Shown piece by piece: positions 8,357 through 17,112 of a DNA stretch of 64,000 nt. The notes below the pieces were generated by a model, which searched no databases, was not told the DNA's origin, and saw only the letters and a program-made list of their open reading frames with translations. A program made the translations under genes and the position numbers. The DNA comes from G963666535 sp963666535 (GTDB lineage: Bacteria > Bacillota > Clostridia > Oscillospirales > Oscillospiraceae). Each line of letters opens with the position of its first letter. Position 1 is the stretch's first letter. The stretch spans positions 2,542,001 to 2,606,000 of the forward strand of contig OY762913.1 in the NCBI GenBank assembly GCA_963666535.1, in the 5' to 3' direction.

Positions 8357-9729
8357 TGGCCAAGATTCCACGCGTCATGCTGGCGGCAGTGCAGAGCGGC
8401 AGCGGCAAAACCACCATCACCTGCGGCCTGCTGCAGGCGTTGATCGGGCAGGGGCTCACTCCCGCGGCCTTCAAATGCGGCCCCGACTACATTGACCCAC
8501 TGTTCCACGGGGAAGTGATGGGCACACAAACCGGAAACCTGGACCTCTTTTTTACCGATGAAGTCACCGCCACGGCCCTTCTCGCGCAGGAGAGCGAAGG
8601 CTGCGATCTTGCCGTCATAGAAGGGGTCATGGGGTATTATGACGGTTTGGGCGGCTCCTCCGACATCGCCTCTTCCTATCACCTGGCCAAGGCAACCCAA
8701 ACCCCGGTTGTGCTGATCGTCGACGCAAAGGGCGCTTCCCTATCCCTCTGCGCGGTCATCAATGGGTTTCTCCGGTTCCGTCCCGACAGTCAGATCAAGG
8801 CGGTACTGCTCAACCGGTGCACCAAAATGCAGTACACCCTGTTGAAACCACTGATTGAGGCGGAGTGCAAGGTTGACGTACTTGGCTATCTCCCGGTCGA
8901 TCGGCGTTTCGCGCTGGAAAGCCGCCATCTCGGCTTAATCACCGCATCCGAGGTCGCGCATCTGAAGAAAAAGATTGCCCTCCTGGCCGATACGCTTTCT
9001 GAAACGGTGGAGCTGGTTCGCCTCATTGCACTGGCAAACAGCGCTCCCGCTCTGGAAGTCTCGCCCTTGACGATTTCCCTTGTCACACACCATGACCCGG
9101 TGATCGCCGTGGCAAAGGACAAGGCGTTCTGCTTCTACTACCGTGAAAATCTGGAGCTGCTTACAAAGCTCGGTGCAAAGCTCTGCTTTTTCTCCCCGCT
9201 GCAGGATTCCAGCCTTCCCGAAAACACCTGCGCCCTCTATCTGGGCGGCGGATACCCAGAACTGTATGGGGAAGCACTGCAGAAAAACCAGTCCCTGCGT
9301 CAGGAAATCAAAGCAGCCGTGAAAGCGGGCCTTCCCACCTTTGCCGAATGCGGTGGTTTTATGTACCTTCATGAACGAATGACCGACCAAAACGAGCAAA
9401 CCTGGGAGATGGCCGGCGTTCTGGACGGGGAATGCCACTTCACCGGTGCCCTTCGCCGGTTTGGGTACATTCAGCTGACCGCCCGAAGGGATAATCTTCT
9501 GTGTTCCGCGGGAGATTCCATTCGCGCCCACGAATTTCACTACTTTGATTCCCAAGGGTGCGGAAATGCCTTTTACGCGGAAAAACCCCGGAATCATACC
9601 GACTGGCCCTGCATCCACGCAACAAAAACCATGGTTGCCGGTTTTCCTCATTTGTACTTTTACGGCAATCTTGGCTTTGCCCAAAGCTTTGTAAAAGCTG
9701 CGGAACATTACGGGGGGATTCACGAATGA
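8356..9729 (+). CDS. cbiA: Cobyrinic acid a,c-diamide synthase CbiA
   Basis: A 457-aa glutamine- and ATP-dependent amidotransferase that amidates the a and c acetate chains of cobyrinate. The N-terminal ATPase domain carries the P-loop variant VQSGSGKTT (residues 12-20) and FKCGPDYIDPLFH. The C-terminal class I glutaminase-like domain has LYLGGGYPELY and the nucleophile Cys332 in AECGGFMYL. Length matches the family. The stop overlaps cobT (ATGA). Confidence 0.95.
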   Translation: MAKIPRVMLAAVQSGSGKTTITCGLLQALIGQGLTPAAFKCGPDYIDPLFHGEVMGTQTGNLDLFFTDEVTATALLAQESEGCDLAVIEGVMGYYDGLGGSSDIASSYHLAKATQTPVVLIVDAKGASLSLCAVINGFLRFRPDSQIKAVLLNRCTKMQYTLLKPLIEAECKVDVLGYLPVDRRFALESRHLGLITASEVAHLKKKIALLADTLSETVELVRLIALANSAPALEVSPLTISLVTHHDPVIAVAKDKAFCFYYRENLELLTKLGAKLCFFSPLQDSSLPENTCALYLGGGYPELYGEALQKNQSLRQEIKAAVKAGLPTFAECGGFMYLHERMTDQNEQTWEMAGVLDGECHFTGALRRFGYIQLTARRDNLLCSAGDSIRAHEFHYFDSQGCGNAFYAEKPRNHTDWPCIHATKTMVAGFPHLYFYGNLGFAQSFVKAAEHYGGIHE

Positions 9730-10775
9730 AAGAAGTCTTAACCAAAATCAATCCTGTCAGCGCGGATGCTGCGGAGCAATCTAGGAAAAAATGGAATGAG
9801 ATTGCGATTCCCTTGGGCAGTCTGGGCCTTCTGCAGGAGGCTGTGGTACGCATCTGCGCCATCACCGAGTCCGTCTCTCCCTACATCGACAAGCGCTGTG
9901 TGGTGGTGTTCTGCGGGGATAACGGGGTAGTCGCCGAAGGCGTCACCCAGACGGGCAGTGAGGTCACCGCCATTGTTGCCCAGAATCTCTGCACCGGTGA
10001 CACCAGCGTGTGCAAAATGTCCACAGTGGCAAACGCCAAGGTCATTCCCGTGGATATGGGCATGAACGCACCCATTGACGATCCGCGCATTTTGCTCCGC
10101 CGTCTTGGCTGCGGTACCGCCAACATGGTAAAGGAACCCGCGATGTCACGGGAAACTGCCGAGCGTGGTATTCTTGCCGGCATCGAACTGGCGGGGGACT
10201 TGAAAAAACAGGGCTACACCCTTTTTGCCACCGGTGAAATGGGGATCGGGAATACCACAACTTCCAGCGCAATGGCCTCCGTCTTGCTAAACCGGCCCGT
10301 GGAACTGATGACCGGTGTGGGCGCTGGTCTTTCTCAGGAGGGGTTACAGCGAAAAATCAGTGCCATTCAAAGGGCGATTTCCCTGCACCAGCCTGATCCC
10401 GCCGACCCCATAGACGTTTTGGCAAAGGTGGGCGGCTTTGACATTGCGGGCATGGTGGGCCTCTATTTGGGCGGTGCCATTCACCATGTTCCGGTATTGA
10501 TTGACGGGTTTATTTCCAGCGTTGCCGCCCTGTGCGCCGCCCGCATCTGTCCGGACGCACTTGGCTATATGCTGGCCACCCATCGCAGTGACGAGCCTGC
10601 CGGTCAGCTTTTGCTGGACAGTTTGGGTCTGAAGCCCTTTTTAATCGCAGGCATGCGCCTGGGAGAGGGCACCGGCGCCGTGGCCGGAATACCGGCTTTG
10701 GATATGGCCTTTGCCGTCTATCATTCCATGGCCACCTTTGAGGAAATCAAGGTAGAGGCTTATCAGCCCTTTTAG
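9726..10775 (+). CDS. cobT: Nicotinate-nucleotide--dimethylbenzimidazole phosphoribosyltransferase CobT
   Basis: A 349-aa enzyme that makes alpha-ribazole 5'-phosphate, the lower-ligand precursor. It shows the family blocks IPLGSLGLLQ, VVFCGDNGVVAEGVTQTG, GEMGIGNTTTSSA and, near the C-terminus, Glu314 in RLGEGTGA, equivalent to the catalytic glutamate. The ATG at 9726 overlaps the cbiA stop; the in-frame upstream extension to 9558 reads cbiA DNA and is rejected. The lower base itself is not predictable from this gene. Confidence 0.94.
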   Translation: MKEVLTKINPVSADAAEQSRKKWNEIAIPLGSLGLLQEAVVRICAITESVSPYIDKRCVVVFCGDNGVVAEGVTQTGSEVTAIVAQNLCTGDTSVCKMSTVANAKVIPVDMGMNAPIDDPRILLRRLGCGTANMVKEPAMSRETAERGILAGIELAGDLKKQGYTLFATGEMGIGNTTTSSAMASVLLNRPVELMTGVGAGLSQEGLQRKISAIQRAISLHQPDPADPIDVLAKVGGFDIAGMVGLYLGGAIHHVPVLIDGFISSVAALCAARICPDALGYMLATHRSDEPAGQLLLDSLGLKPFLIAGMRLGEGTGAVAGIPALDMAFAVYHSMATFEEIKVEAYQPF

Positions 10776-10787
10776 GAGGCGGCTCGT

Positions 10788-11750
10788 TTGTACATCTTAA
10801 TGGCGGTCACCACAGGCTTTTTTCTCGATCTGTTGTTCGGCGACCCCCCCCCCATTCCCCATCCTGTGGTCATCATGGGAAAACTGATTTCCGTGTTGGA
10901 AAAACTTCTGCGGCGCTGCTTTCCCAAAACCCCACGGGGAGAATTTTTTGCGGGACTGATTCTGGCCATTTTCCTGCCTGCTGCCGCATTTGCCTTCTGT
11001 GATATCCTTCTGCGCTTGCTGGGAGCCATCCACCCCCTTGCCAGGCTAGCGTTGGAAAGCTTTTGGTGCTTTCAAATTCTGGCGGTAAAAAGCCTGCGCG
11101 ATGCCGGCATGGAGGTTTATTCCGCGCTGAAATTGGGCGATTTGCAGGATGCCCGCCGGAAGGTTTCCTACATTGTGGGCCGTGATACCCAGTCGCTGAA
11201 TGAAGTAGGTGTGACCAAAGCTGCGGTGGAAACCGTGGCGGAAAACACATCGGACGGCTGCATTGCCCCGCTGCTGTTTTTGTTTCTTGGCGGCGCGCCC
11301 CTGGGCATGCTGTATAAGGCCATTAACACCATGGATTCCATGATTGGGTATCAAAATGACCGTTATCTGCATTTCGGCACCGCCGCCGCCCGCCTGGACG
11401 ACGCCGCCAATTTCATCCCCGCCCGTCTGGCCGGTTTGCTCATGGTCGCGGTATCACCTGTCCTGGGGTTTGACGGCGCGGGTGCCTGGCGCATCTTCCG
11501 GCGTGACCGAAACAATCACAAAAGTCCCAACTCCGCGCATACCGAAGCGGCCTGTGCCGGCGCGCTGGGAATTCAATTGGCGGGCGACGCCCGCTATTTT
11601 GGGAAAACGGTTTCTAAGCCTACCATCGGCGACCCGATTCGCCCGGTGGTTCCCGAAGACATTCCATCCGCCAACAAGCTGCTTTACGGGACCACCGCTT
11701 TGTGCTTTGTCCTTTGTTTTCTGGTCCGTTTTCTTGTGGTCAACCTATAA
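10788..11750 (+). CDS. cbiB: Adenosylcobinamide-phosphate synthase CbiB
   Basis: A 320-aa polytopic membrane protein that attaches aminopropanol phosphate (made by CobD) to cobyric acid. Motifs include FLDLLFGDPPPIPHPV near the N-terminus and VGRDTQSLNEVGVTKAAVETVAENTSDG in the centre (shown in parts: VGRDTQSL; VETVAENTSDG). The start is TTG at 10788, chosen because AGGAGGCGG at 10774-10782 sits at proper spacing and the sequence matches the CbiB N-terminus; the next ATG would cut into it. A run of ten C bases (10844-10853) encodes the conserved proline stretch close to the start. Confidence 0.93.
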   Translation: MYILMAVTTGFFLDLLFGDPPPIPHPVVIMGKLISVLEKLLRRCFPKTPRGEFFAGLILAIFLPAAAFAFCDILLRLLGAIHPLARLALESFWCFQILAVKSLRDAGMEVYSALKLGDLQDARRKVSYIVGRDTQSLNEVGVTKAAVETVAENTSDGCIAPLLFLFLGGAPLGMLYKAINTMDSMIGYQNDRYLHFGTAAARLDDAANFIPARLAGLLMVAVSPVLGFDGAGAWRIFRRDRNNHKSPNSAHTEAACAGALGIQLAGDARYFGKTVSKPTIGDPIRPVVPEDIPSANKLLYGTTALCFVLCFLVRFLVVNL

Positions 11751-11776
11751 ATCTGTAAGAAGAGGGGGAAATACGC

Positions 11777-12835
11777 ATGGGTCTTGTTCATGGAGGCGAC
11801 GTGGAAGGATATCTGCGTCAGTTCGGACGAAGTCCCTTGGATTTCTCCGCCAATGTCAGTCCCCTCGGTCTGCCGGACGGCGTCAAACAGGCTGTGATTG
11901 CCTCACTTCAGACCGCCGATACCTACCCGGATCCCCTGTGCCGTTCCCTTTGCGAGGCGATTGCCGCCCATGAGGGCAAGCCGCCGGAACAGGTGGTTTG
12001 CGGCAACGGCGCGGCCGATCTCATCTTCCGCCTTGTCATGGGGCTTGACCCGAAATCGGCGCTGCTTCTTGCGCCCACCTTTGCCGAGTATGAGCAGGCA
12101 CTGCGGGTGTCCGGATGCAAGGTTCACTTCTTCCCGCTGCACCCCGAAAACGGTTTTTGCCTTACCCCGGAAATTCTGGACAGCATCACTCCATCGATCG
12201 ATCTATTTTTTCTCTGTCAACCCAACAACCCCACAGGGAAGCTCTGCGAGCGTCCCCTTCTGCTCTCCATTTTAGAGCGCTGCCGTGCCTGCAATGTCAC
12301 CTTGGTCATGGACGAATGTTTTGTCGATTTTCTGGACGATCCCAAACGCTATTCTCTCTCCGACCAGCTGGAGGAATATGAGAATCTATTTCTCCTGAAA
12401 GCCTTTACCAAGCTTTACGCCATGGCGGGCATCCGCCTGGGATACGGTCTGTGCGGCAATGCAGCCCTCTTAAACCGGATTCGAACCGCGGGTCAGCCCT
12501 GGGCGGTCTCTTCCATGGCGCAGGCGGCAGGCATTGCAGCCCTGCGGGAAACCGACTATGTCGCGGGGCTGCGGGGACTAATTGCAAGGGAAAAGCCGTT
12601 TTTGCTTCATGGGCTGACCCATGCGGGCGTGACCTGTTTGGGCAGTTCCGCCAACTATATTTTCTTTCATTCCTCCGACGGGCAGCTGCACACCAAATTG
12701 TGGGAAACCGGCATCATGATTCGGGATTGCTCCAACTATGCGGGCCTGGCGGCCGGCTATTATCGTGTGGCGATCCGGGACCATGCGGACAACGAACGGC
12801 TGGTCTCGTCCATCGGAAAGATTTTAAGGGGGTGA
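11777..12835 (+). CDS. cobD: Threonine-phosphate decarboxylase CobD (PLP-dependent)
   Basis: A 352-aa fold-type I PLP enzyme that decarboxylates L-threonine phosphate to (R)-1-amino-2-propanol phosphate, the substrate of CbiB encoded just upstream. It begins with HGGDVEGYLRQFG and DFSANVSPLGLP, typical of CobD rather than HisC. The PLP lysine is Lys212 in AFTKLYAMAGIRLGYGL, with CQPNNPTGKL upstream. HisC is the main alternative, but the N-terminus and location favour CobD. GGGGGA precedes the ATG. No C-terminal zinc-finger extension as seen in Salmonella CobD is present. Confidence 0.93.
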   Translation: MGLVHGGDVEGYLRQFGRSPLDFSANVSPLGLPDGVKQAVIASLQTADTYPDPLCRSLCEAIAAHEGKPPEQVVCGNGAADLIFRLVMGLDPKSALLLAPTFAEYEQALRVSGCKVHFFPLHPENGFCLTPEILDSITPSIDLFFLCQPNNPTGKLCERPLLLSILERCRACNVTLVMDECFVDFLDDPKRYSLSDQLEEYENLFLLKAFTKLYAMAGIRLGYGLCGNAALLNRIRTAGQPWAVSSMAQAAGIAALRETDYVAGLRGLIAREKPFLLHGLTHAGVTCLGSSANYIFFHSSDGQLHTKLWETGIMIRDCSNYAGLAAGYYRVAIRDHADNERLVSSIGKILRG

Positions 12836-12839
12836 GCGC

Positions 12840-14336
12840 ATGGCAAAGGCAATTATGGTTCAGGGCACCATGTCCAACGCAGGCAAAAGCCTGATCACGG
12901 CGGGGTTATGCCGCATTTTCAAGCAGGACGGCTACAAGGTCGCGCCCTTTAAAAGTCAGAACATGGCATTAAACAGCTTCATTACCCGAGAGGGCTATGA
13001 GATGGGCCGCGCCCAGGTCATGCAGGCGGAGGCGGCGGGAGCAGAACCTTCCGTGCGCATGAATCCCATCCTGCTCAAACCCACCAATGACACCGGCAGT
13101 CAAGTGATCGTGAACGGCGAAGTGGTGGGCAACATGAGTGCTTCCGACTATTTCGGGTATAAACACACCCTGATTCCGGAAATCAGAAAGGCGTACCAGT
13201 CCCTTGCCCAGGAATATGACATCATTGTCATTGAGGGTGCGGGCAGCCCCGCTGAAATTAATCTTAAATCAGGGGACCTTGTGAACATGGGCATGGCGAA
13301 AATGGCAAAGGCGCCCGTGCTGCTGGTGGGCGACATTGACCGGGGCGGCGTCTTCGCCAGTCTTTACGGCACCGTGAAGCTGCTGGACCCGGAGGAGCAG
13401 ACGTATATTAAGGCACTTATCATCAACAAATTTCGGGGGGATGTTGACCTTTTAAAACCGGGCCTTTCCATGCTTGAAGAACTGGTCCATATCCCAACCG
13501 CAGGCGTGGTCCCCTATCTGCATCTGGATATTGACGACGAGGACAGCCTATCCCCCAGACTGGACCGCAGAGAACAAGTTGCCCTGCTGGATCTTGCTGT
13601 CATCCACCTGCCGCGCCTGTCCAATTTCACCGACTTCAATGCCCTGGGACGGTTTGACAGCGTCGGCGTTCGCTATGTAACCTCCGCGGGAGAGCTGGGA
13701 AAGCCAGACCTTGTGATCCTGCCCGGCACCAAAAATACCATGGCGGATCTTCTGTGGCTGCGCCAAAACGGGCTGGAAGCCTCCATCCTGAAGCTGCATG
13801 CCGAAGGGGTTCCCATCATCGGCATCTGCGGCGGCTATCAGATGCTGGGCCGTGAAATTTCCGACCCCTTCGCCACGGAGCACGGCGGAACGGTGCGGGG
13901 CATGGGCCTTCTCCCCGCGGAAACGGAGTTTGAGCAGGAAAAGACCCGCACCCGCGTGGACGGAACCGTGCAGCCAATCAGCGGCTTCTTTGCGCCGCTG
14001 GGGGGCGCGACCTTTTCCGGCTACGAAATACACATGGGCAAGACAGAAGTGCATGGAAACGCTTTTTCCGTCCTGACCGGCGGAGACCGTACCACAGACG
14101 GTTTGGCGGATGGAACCGTGTTCGGCAGTTATATCCACGGCCTGTTTGACAACGGCACCCTTGCCAGCCGGTTCATCCGCCTTCTTTTGGAGAAACGGGG
14201 GCTTACTATGGAGACTGCCACTCAAATCTCATTTGACGCATATAAAAACCAGCAGTATGATAAGTTAGCCGATGGATTGCGTTCCTGTTTGGATTTGGAT
14301 TTCATTTACCGCATCTTGGAGGAGGGTATTTCGTGA
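12840..14336 (+). CDS. cbiP: Cobyric acid synthase CbiP
   Basis: A 498-aa amidotransferase that amidates side chains b, d, e and g of adenosylcobyrinic acid a,c-diamide. The N-terminal DTBS-like ATPase domain shows MVQGTMSNAGKSLITAGLCR and FKSQNMALNSF. The C-terminal glutaminase domain has Cys330 in IGICGGYQMLG and a distal GSYIHGLFD histidine block. It lies four bases after cobD behind a GGGGG ribosome site. Its stop overlaps the cobO GTG start. The length is typical. Confidence 0.95.
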   Translation: MAKAIMVQGTMSNAGKSLITAGLCRIFKQDGYKVAPFKSQNMALNSFITREGYEMGRAQVMQAEAAGAEPSVRMNPILLKPTNDTGSQVIVNGEVVGNMSASDYFGYKHTLIPEIRKAYQSLAQEYDIIVIEGAGSPAEINLKSGDLVNMGMAKMAKAPVLLVGDIDRGGVFASLYGTVKLLDPEEQTYIKALIINKFRGDVDLLKPGLSMLEELVHIPTAGVVPYLHLDIDDEDSLSPRLDRREQVALLDLAVIHLPRLSNFTDFNALGRFDSVGVRYVTSAGELGKPDLVILPGTKNTMADLLWLRQNGLEASILKLHAEGVPIIGICGGYQMLGREISDPFATEHGGTVRGMGLLPAETEFEQEKTRTRVDGTVQPISGFFAPLGGATFSGYEIHMGKTEVHGNAFSVLTGGDRTTDGLADGTVFGSYIHGLFDNGTLASRFIRLLLEKRGLTMETATQISFDAYKNQQYDKLADGLRSCLDLDFIYRILEEGIS

Positions 14337-14857
14337 ACACAGGCCTGATTCATCTCTATTATGGAAACGGAAAAGGAAAAACCACCGCCGCCATGGGGCT
14401 ATGCCTGCGGGCCGCCGGAAACGGCAAAAAAGTGACCATCCTGCAATTTTTAAAAGACGGTACCTCTTCCGAACTGAAGGTTCTGCGGAACTTGCCAAAC
14501 GTCACTGTGATCACCGATCAATCCGCGGAGTTTACCTTTCATATGAGCAAACAGGCGCAGGAGCGCACCCGCGCCGCATCCAATCAGCTGTTCCAGCAGG
14601 CACTGGACACTGTTTCGGCCGGGGACTGCGACGTACTTCTTCTGGACGAAGTGTGCCTTGCGGTTCAGGCGGGTTTTTTGGACGAACGCGTTCTTGCGGA
14701 TTTTCTGCGCGGCAAGCCCCGGGGGCTGGAGGTCATCCTGACCGGTCGCACTCCGGCGGGCTTTATGATAGAGTGCGCCGACTATATGACGGAAATGGTC
14801 TCTCACAAGCACCCCTATGAGCACGGCGTTCCCGCTAGAGAGGGCATTGAATTTTAA
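14333..14857 (+). CDS. cobO: Corrinoid adenosyltransferase (CobA/CobO/BtuR family)
   Basis: A 174-aa ATP:cob(I)alamin adenosyltransferase that adds the upper 5'-deoxyadenosyl ligand. The P-loop YYGNGKGKTTAAMG is at residues 9-22, followed by ILQFLKDG and LLLDEVCLAVQAGF, both typical of the CobA-type family (not PduO or EutT). The start is GTG overlapping the cbiP stop, with GGAGG a few bases upstream. I use cobO to avoid confusion with the methyltransferase also called CobA further downstream. Confidence 0.93.
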   Translation: MNTGLIHLYYGNGKGKTTAAMGLCLRAAGNGKKVTILQFLKDGTSSELKVLRNLPNVTVITDQSAEFTFHMSKQAQERTRAASNQLFQQALDTVSAGDCDVLLLDEVCLAVQAGFLDERVLADFLRGKPRGLEVILTGRTPAGFMIECADYMTEMVSHKHPYEHGVPAREGIEF

Positions 14858-14893
14858 CGGACGATAAGCGTCCCTGAAAGGTGGATTTCCCCC

Positions 14894-15535
14894 TTGAAAA
14901 TTGAACTGCAAACTGTACTTCCCGGCGAAATTGAAAAGCGGAGCTTTGAGCTGATTACCGCCGAGCTGGGAAACCGCGTCATCCCGCCCGAGCAGGAGGC
15001 GGTTTTAAAACGCGTGATTCATACCTCCGCCGATTTTGATTACGCCGACAACCTTTGCTTTTCCCCCGACGCTGTCGCGCTGGGGATAGAAGCGCTTCGG
15101 GGGGGCGCCACCATCGTCACAGATACCAACATGGCCAAATCCGGGATCAATAAGGACGCGGCCAACAAGCTGGGCTGTTCCGTGGCTTGTTTTATGGGGG
15201 ATGCTGACATCGCGGCTGCCGCCCGAACCAACGGCACCACCCGGGCGGTTGCCTGTATGGATTATGCGGCGTGTCTAGGCGACAACGTCATTTTCGCCAT
15301 TGGAAACGCCCCCACCGCCTTAATTCGCCTGTACGAGCTGATGATGGAACAAAAAATTCATCCGAGACTGATTGTTGGCGTTCCGGTCGGTTTTGTCAAC
15401 GTGGTAGAGAGCAAGGAGCTTATCATGCAGGCGGGCATCCCCTTTATTGTCGCCCGGGGGAGAAAGGGCGGCAGCAATGTTGCCGCCGCCATCTGCAATG
15501 CTTTGCTGTATCAGGCCACCGGGCGTGTTCTGTAA
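14894..15535 (+). CDS. cbiC: Cobalt-precorrin-8 methylmutase CbiC
   Basis: A 213-aa mutase moving the C11 methyl group to C12 to give cobyrinic acid. His43 in RVIHTSADFDYADNL corresponds to the catalytic histidine of CobH/CbiC, and DTNMAKSGI follows. The start is TTG at 14894 with GAAAGGTGG at 14876-14884 as ribosome site; this also places His43 at the family position. It is separated from cobO by 36 bases, a slightly looser spacing than elsewhere in the cluster, and it is the last strictly cobalamin-specific gene before the shared tetrapyrrole genes. Confidence 0.93.
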   Translation: MKIELQTVLPGEIEKRSFELITAELGNRVIPPEQEAVLKRVIHTSADFDYADNLCFSPDAVALGIEALRGGATIVTDTNMAKSGINKDAANKLGCSVACFMGDADIAAAARTNGTTRAVACMDYAACLGDNVIFAIGNAPTALIRLYELMMEQKIHPRLIVGVPVGFVNVVESKELIMQAGIPFIVARGRKGGSNVAAAICNALLYQATGRVL

Positions 15536-15645
15536 TTCGCTGCGGCAAAAAGCCCCCCGCTTCTCTTGCTTCCCGGAAAAGCTACCTTGTTTTTACTGGA
15601 AAACAGGAGGATAATAAAAGCAACCAGAGAAATTTTAAAGAGTGG

Positions 15646-17112
15646 ATGATCGCTTTGAATATCGTGATGTCCGGCATTAATCATACCATAGCTGATGTCA
15701 AGCGCCGGGAATGCTTTTCCCTTTCCAAGCCGGATCAGTGCAATCTATTTCAGCAGGTAAGCGGAAATTCTGATCTCCTCGGGATGGTGATTTTGTCCAC
15801 CTGCAACCGCACCGAGATTTACCTGTCCTTGCGGGAAGGCGCTGAGATCGACCCCTTTTCCCTGTGCTTTTCCGGTCAGGCTGCGGGGGAATACCAAACG
15901 CTGTCCGGTGAGGATGCATTTCGGCACCTTGCCGCCCTGTCCTGCGGGGTGCAGTCCCGTATCTTTGGGGAAGAGCAGATCCTGACCCAAGTTAAGGATG
16001 CCATTGCCTTCGCGCGGGAACATCAGGCCGCCGACAGTTTTCTGGAAGTGTTTTTTCGAATTGCCGTTTCCACCGCCAAGCAGATCAGGACAGAGGTTCG
16101 GTTTCGCAGCGCGGATGCGTCGGTAGCCGCTGCCACCCGCTCCATTTTAGACCGTCACACCGGAATCCGGCGGATTCTTGTCATCGGAAACGGTGAAGTC
16201 GGCCGGCAGACCGCGTCGGCGCTCACCGATGCGGGATATCAGGTAACCATGACGCTGCGGCAGTACCGTCACAGTGCGGTAAGCATTCCCAGCTGGGTAT
16301 CTACCGTGGAATATGACCGGCGCTATGAGGTGCTGGAACAGTTTGACGGCGTGGTCAGCGCTACCACAAGTCCCCACTGCACCATATCGGCGCAGCTGCT
16401 GATACAGCGCCCAAATATTCCCCAGATTTTTATTGATCTTGCCATGCCCCGGGATATCGATCCCGAGGTGGGGCTGCTTCCGGGCGTGACCCTTTATGAC
16501 ATTGATCAGGTGGCGGACAGCACCGCCCGCAAATTAGCCGAACAAAAAAAGCTGGATCAAATCAATCCCATGATCCAGCAGGGCTATGAAGAACTCATGC
16601 GGTGGAATACAGGACGGGCGAAATCTTTGGAGCACGAACCCAAAACCCATTTCCCGCTTTTCATCGATTCCACTGACAAGACCGTTCTGGTCGTCGGCGG
16701 CGGCAGGATTGCGGCGCGCCGGATTGCGGCGCTGTCCCGGTTTTCCTTCCTCATCCAAGTCGTCGCCCCCGAGGCAAAGGAAGAAATCCTGCGTCTTGCC
16801 GAATGCGGACGCATTCAATATGCGTGCAGACCCTTTCAGGATACCGATCTGGATGATGTCTTTCTGGTCGTGGCAGCCACCGATCAACGACAGGTCAATC
16901 ATCACGTAGCCATGCTGGCAAAGCACTGCGGCATTTACGCCAGCATTGCCGACAAGCGGGAGGAATGCTCATTCTACTTCCCCGCCATTGCGGAAAACGA
17001 CAAAGTAACAGCGGGAATCTGCGGTGACGGGGTTGCCCACCAAAATGTCTCCGCAGCGGCCAAGAAAATTCGGGAGGTGCTGGATGAATCATTTGAAGAT
17101 CGGCAGTCGTGA
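15646..17112 (+). CDS. hemA: Fusion: glutamyl-tRNA reductase HemA + precorrin-2 dehydrogenase (SirC/CysG-N type)
   Basis: A 488-aa two-enzyme protein. Residues 1 to about 335 are glutamyl-tRNA reductase (catalytic Cys in ILSTCNRTEIY; SRIFGEEQILTQVK; ILVIGNGEVGRQTA; IDLAMPRDIDPEV), the first step of C5 tetrapyrrole synthesis. Residues from about 345 to the end are a Rossmann domain with VLVVGGGRIAARRIAAL and ADKREECSFYFPA, matching NAD-dependent precorrin-2 dehydrogenases that yield sirohydrochlorin. I list the ATG at 15646; a TTG at 15655 would give the classic MNIV start and put the cysteine at residue 50, and is a real alternative. The 110 bases after cbiC contain an AGGAGG (15605-15610) too far away to serve this start. 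Confidence 0.92.
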   Translation: MIALNIVMSGINHTIADVKRRECFSLSKPDQCNLFQQVSGNSDLLGMVILSTCNRTEIYLSLREGAEIDPFSLCFSGQAAGEYQTLSGEDAFRHLAALSCGVQSRIFGEEQILTQVKDAIAFAREHQAADSFLEVFFRIAVSTAKQIRTEVRFRSADASVAAATRSILDRHTGIRRILVIGNGEVGRQTASALTDAGYQVTMTLRQYRHSAVSIPSWVSTVEYDRRYEVLEQFDGVVSATTSPHCTISAQLLIQRPNIPQIFIDLAMPRDIDPEVGLLPGVTLYDIDQVADSTARKLAEQKKLDQINPMIQQGYEELMRWNTGRAKSLEHEPKTHFPLFIDSTDKTVLVVGGGRIAARRIAALSRFSFLIQVVAPEAKEEILRLAECGRIQYACRPFQDTDLDDVFLVVAATDQRQVNHHVAMLAKHCGIYASIADKREECSFYFPAIAENDKVTAGICGDGVAHQNVSAAAKKIREVLDESFEDRQS

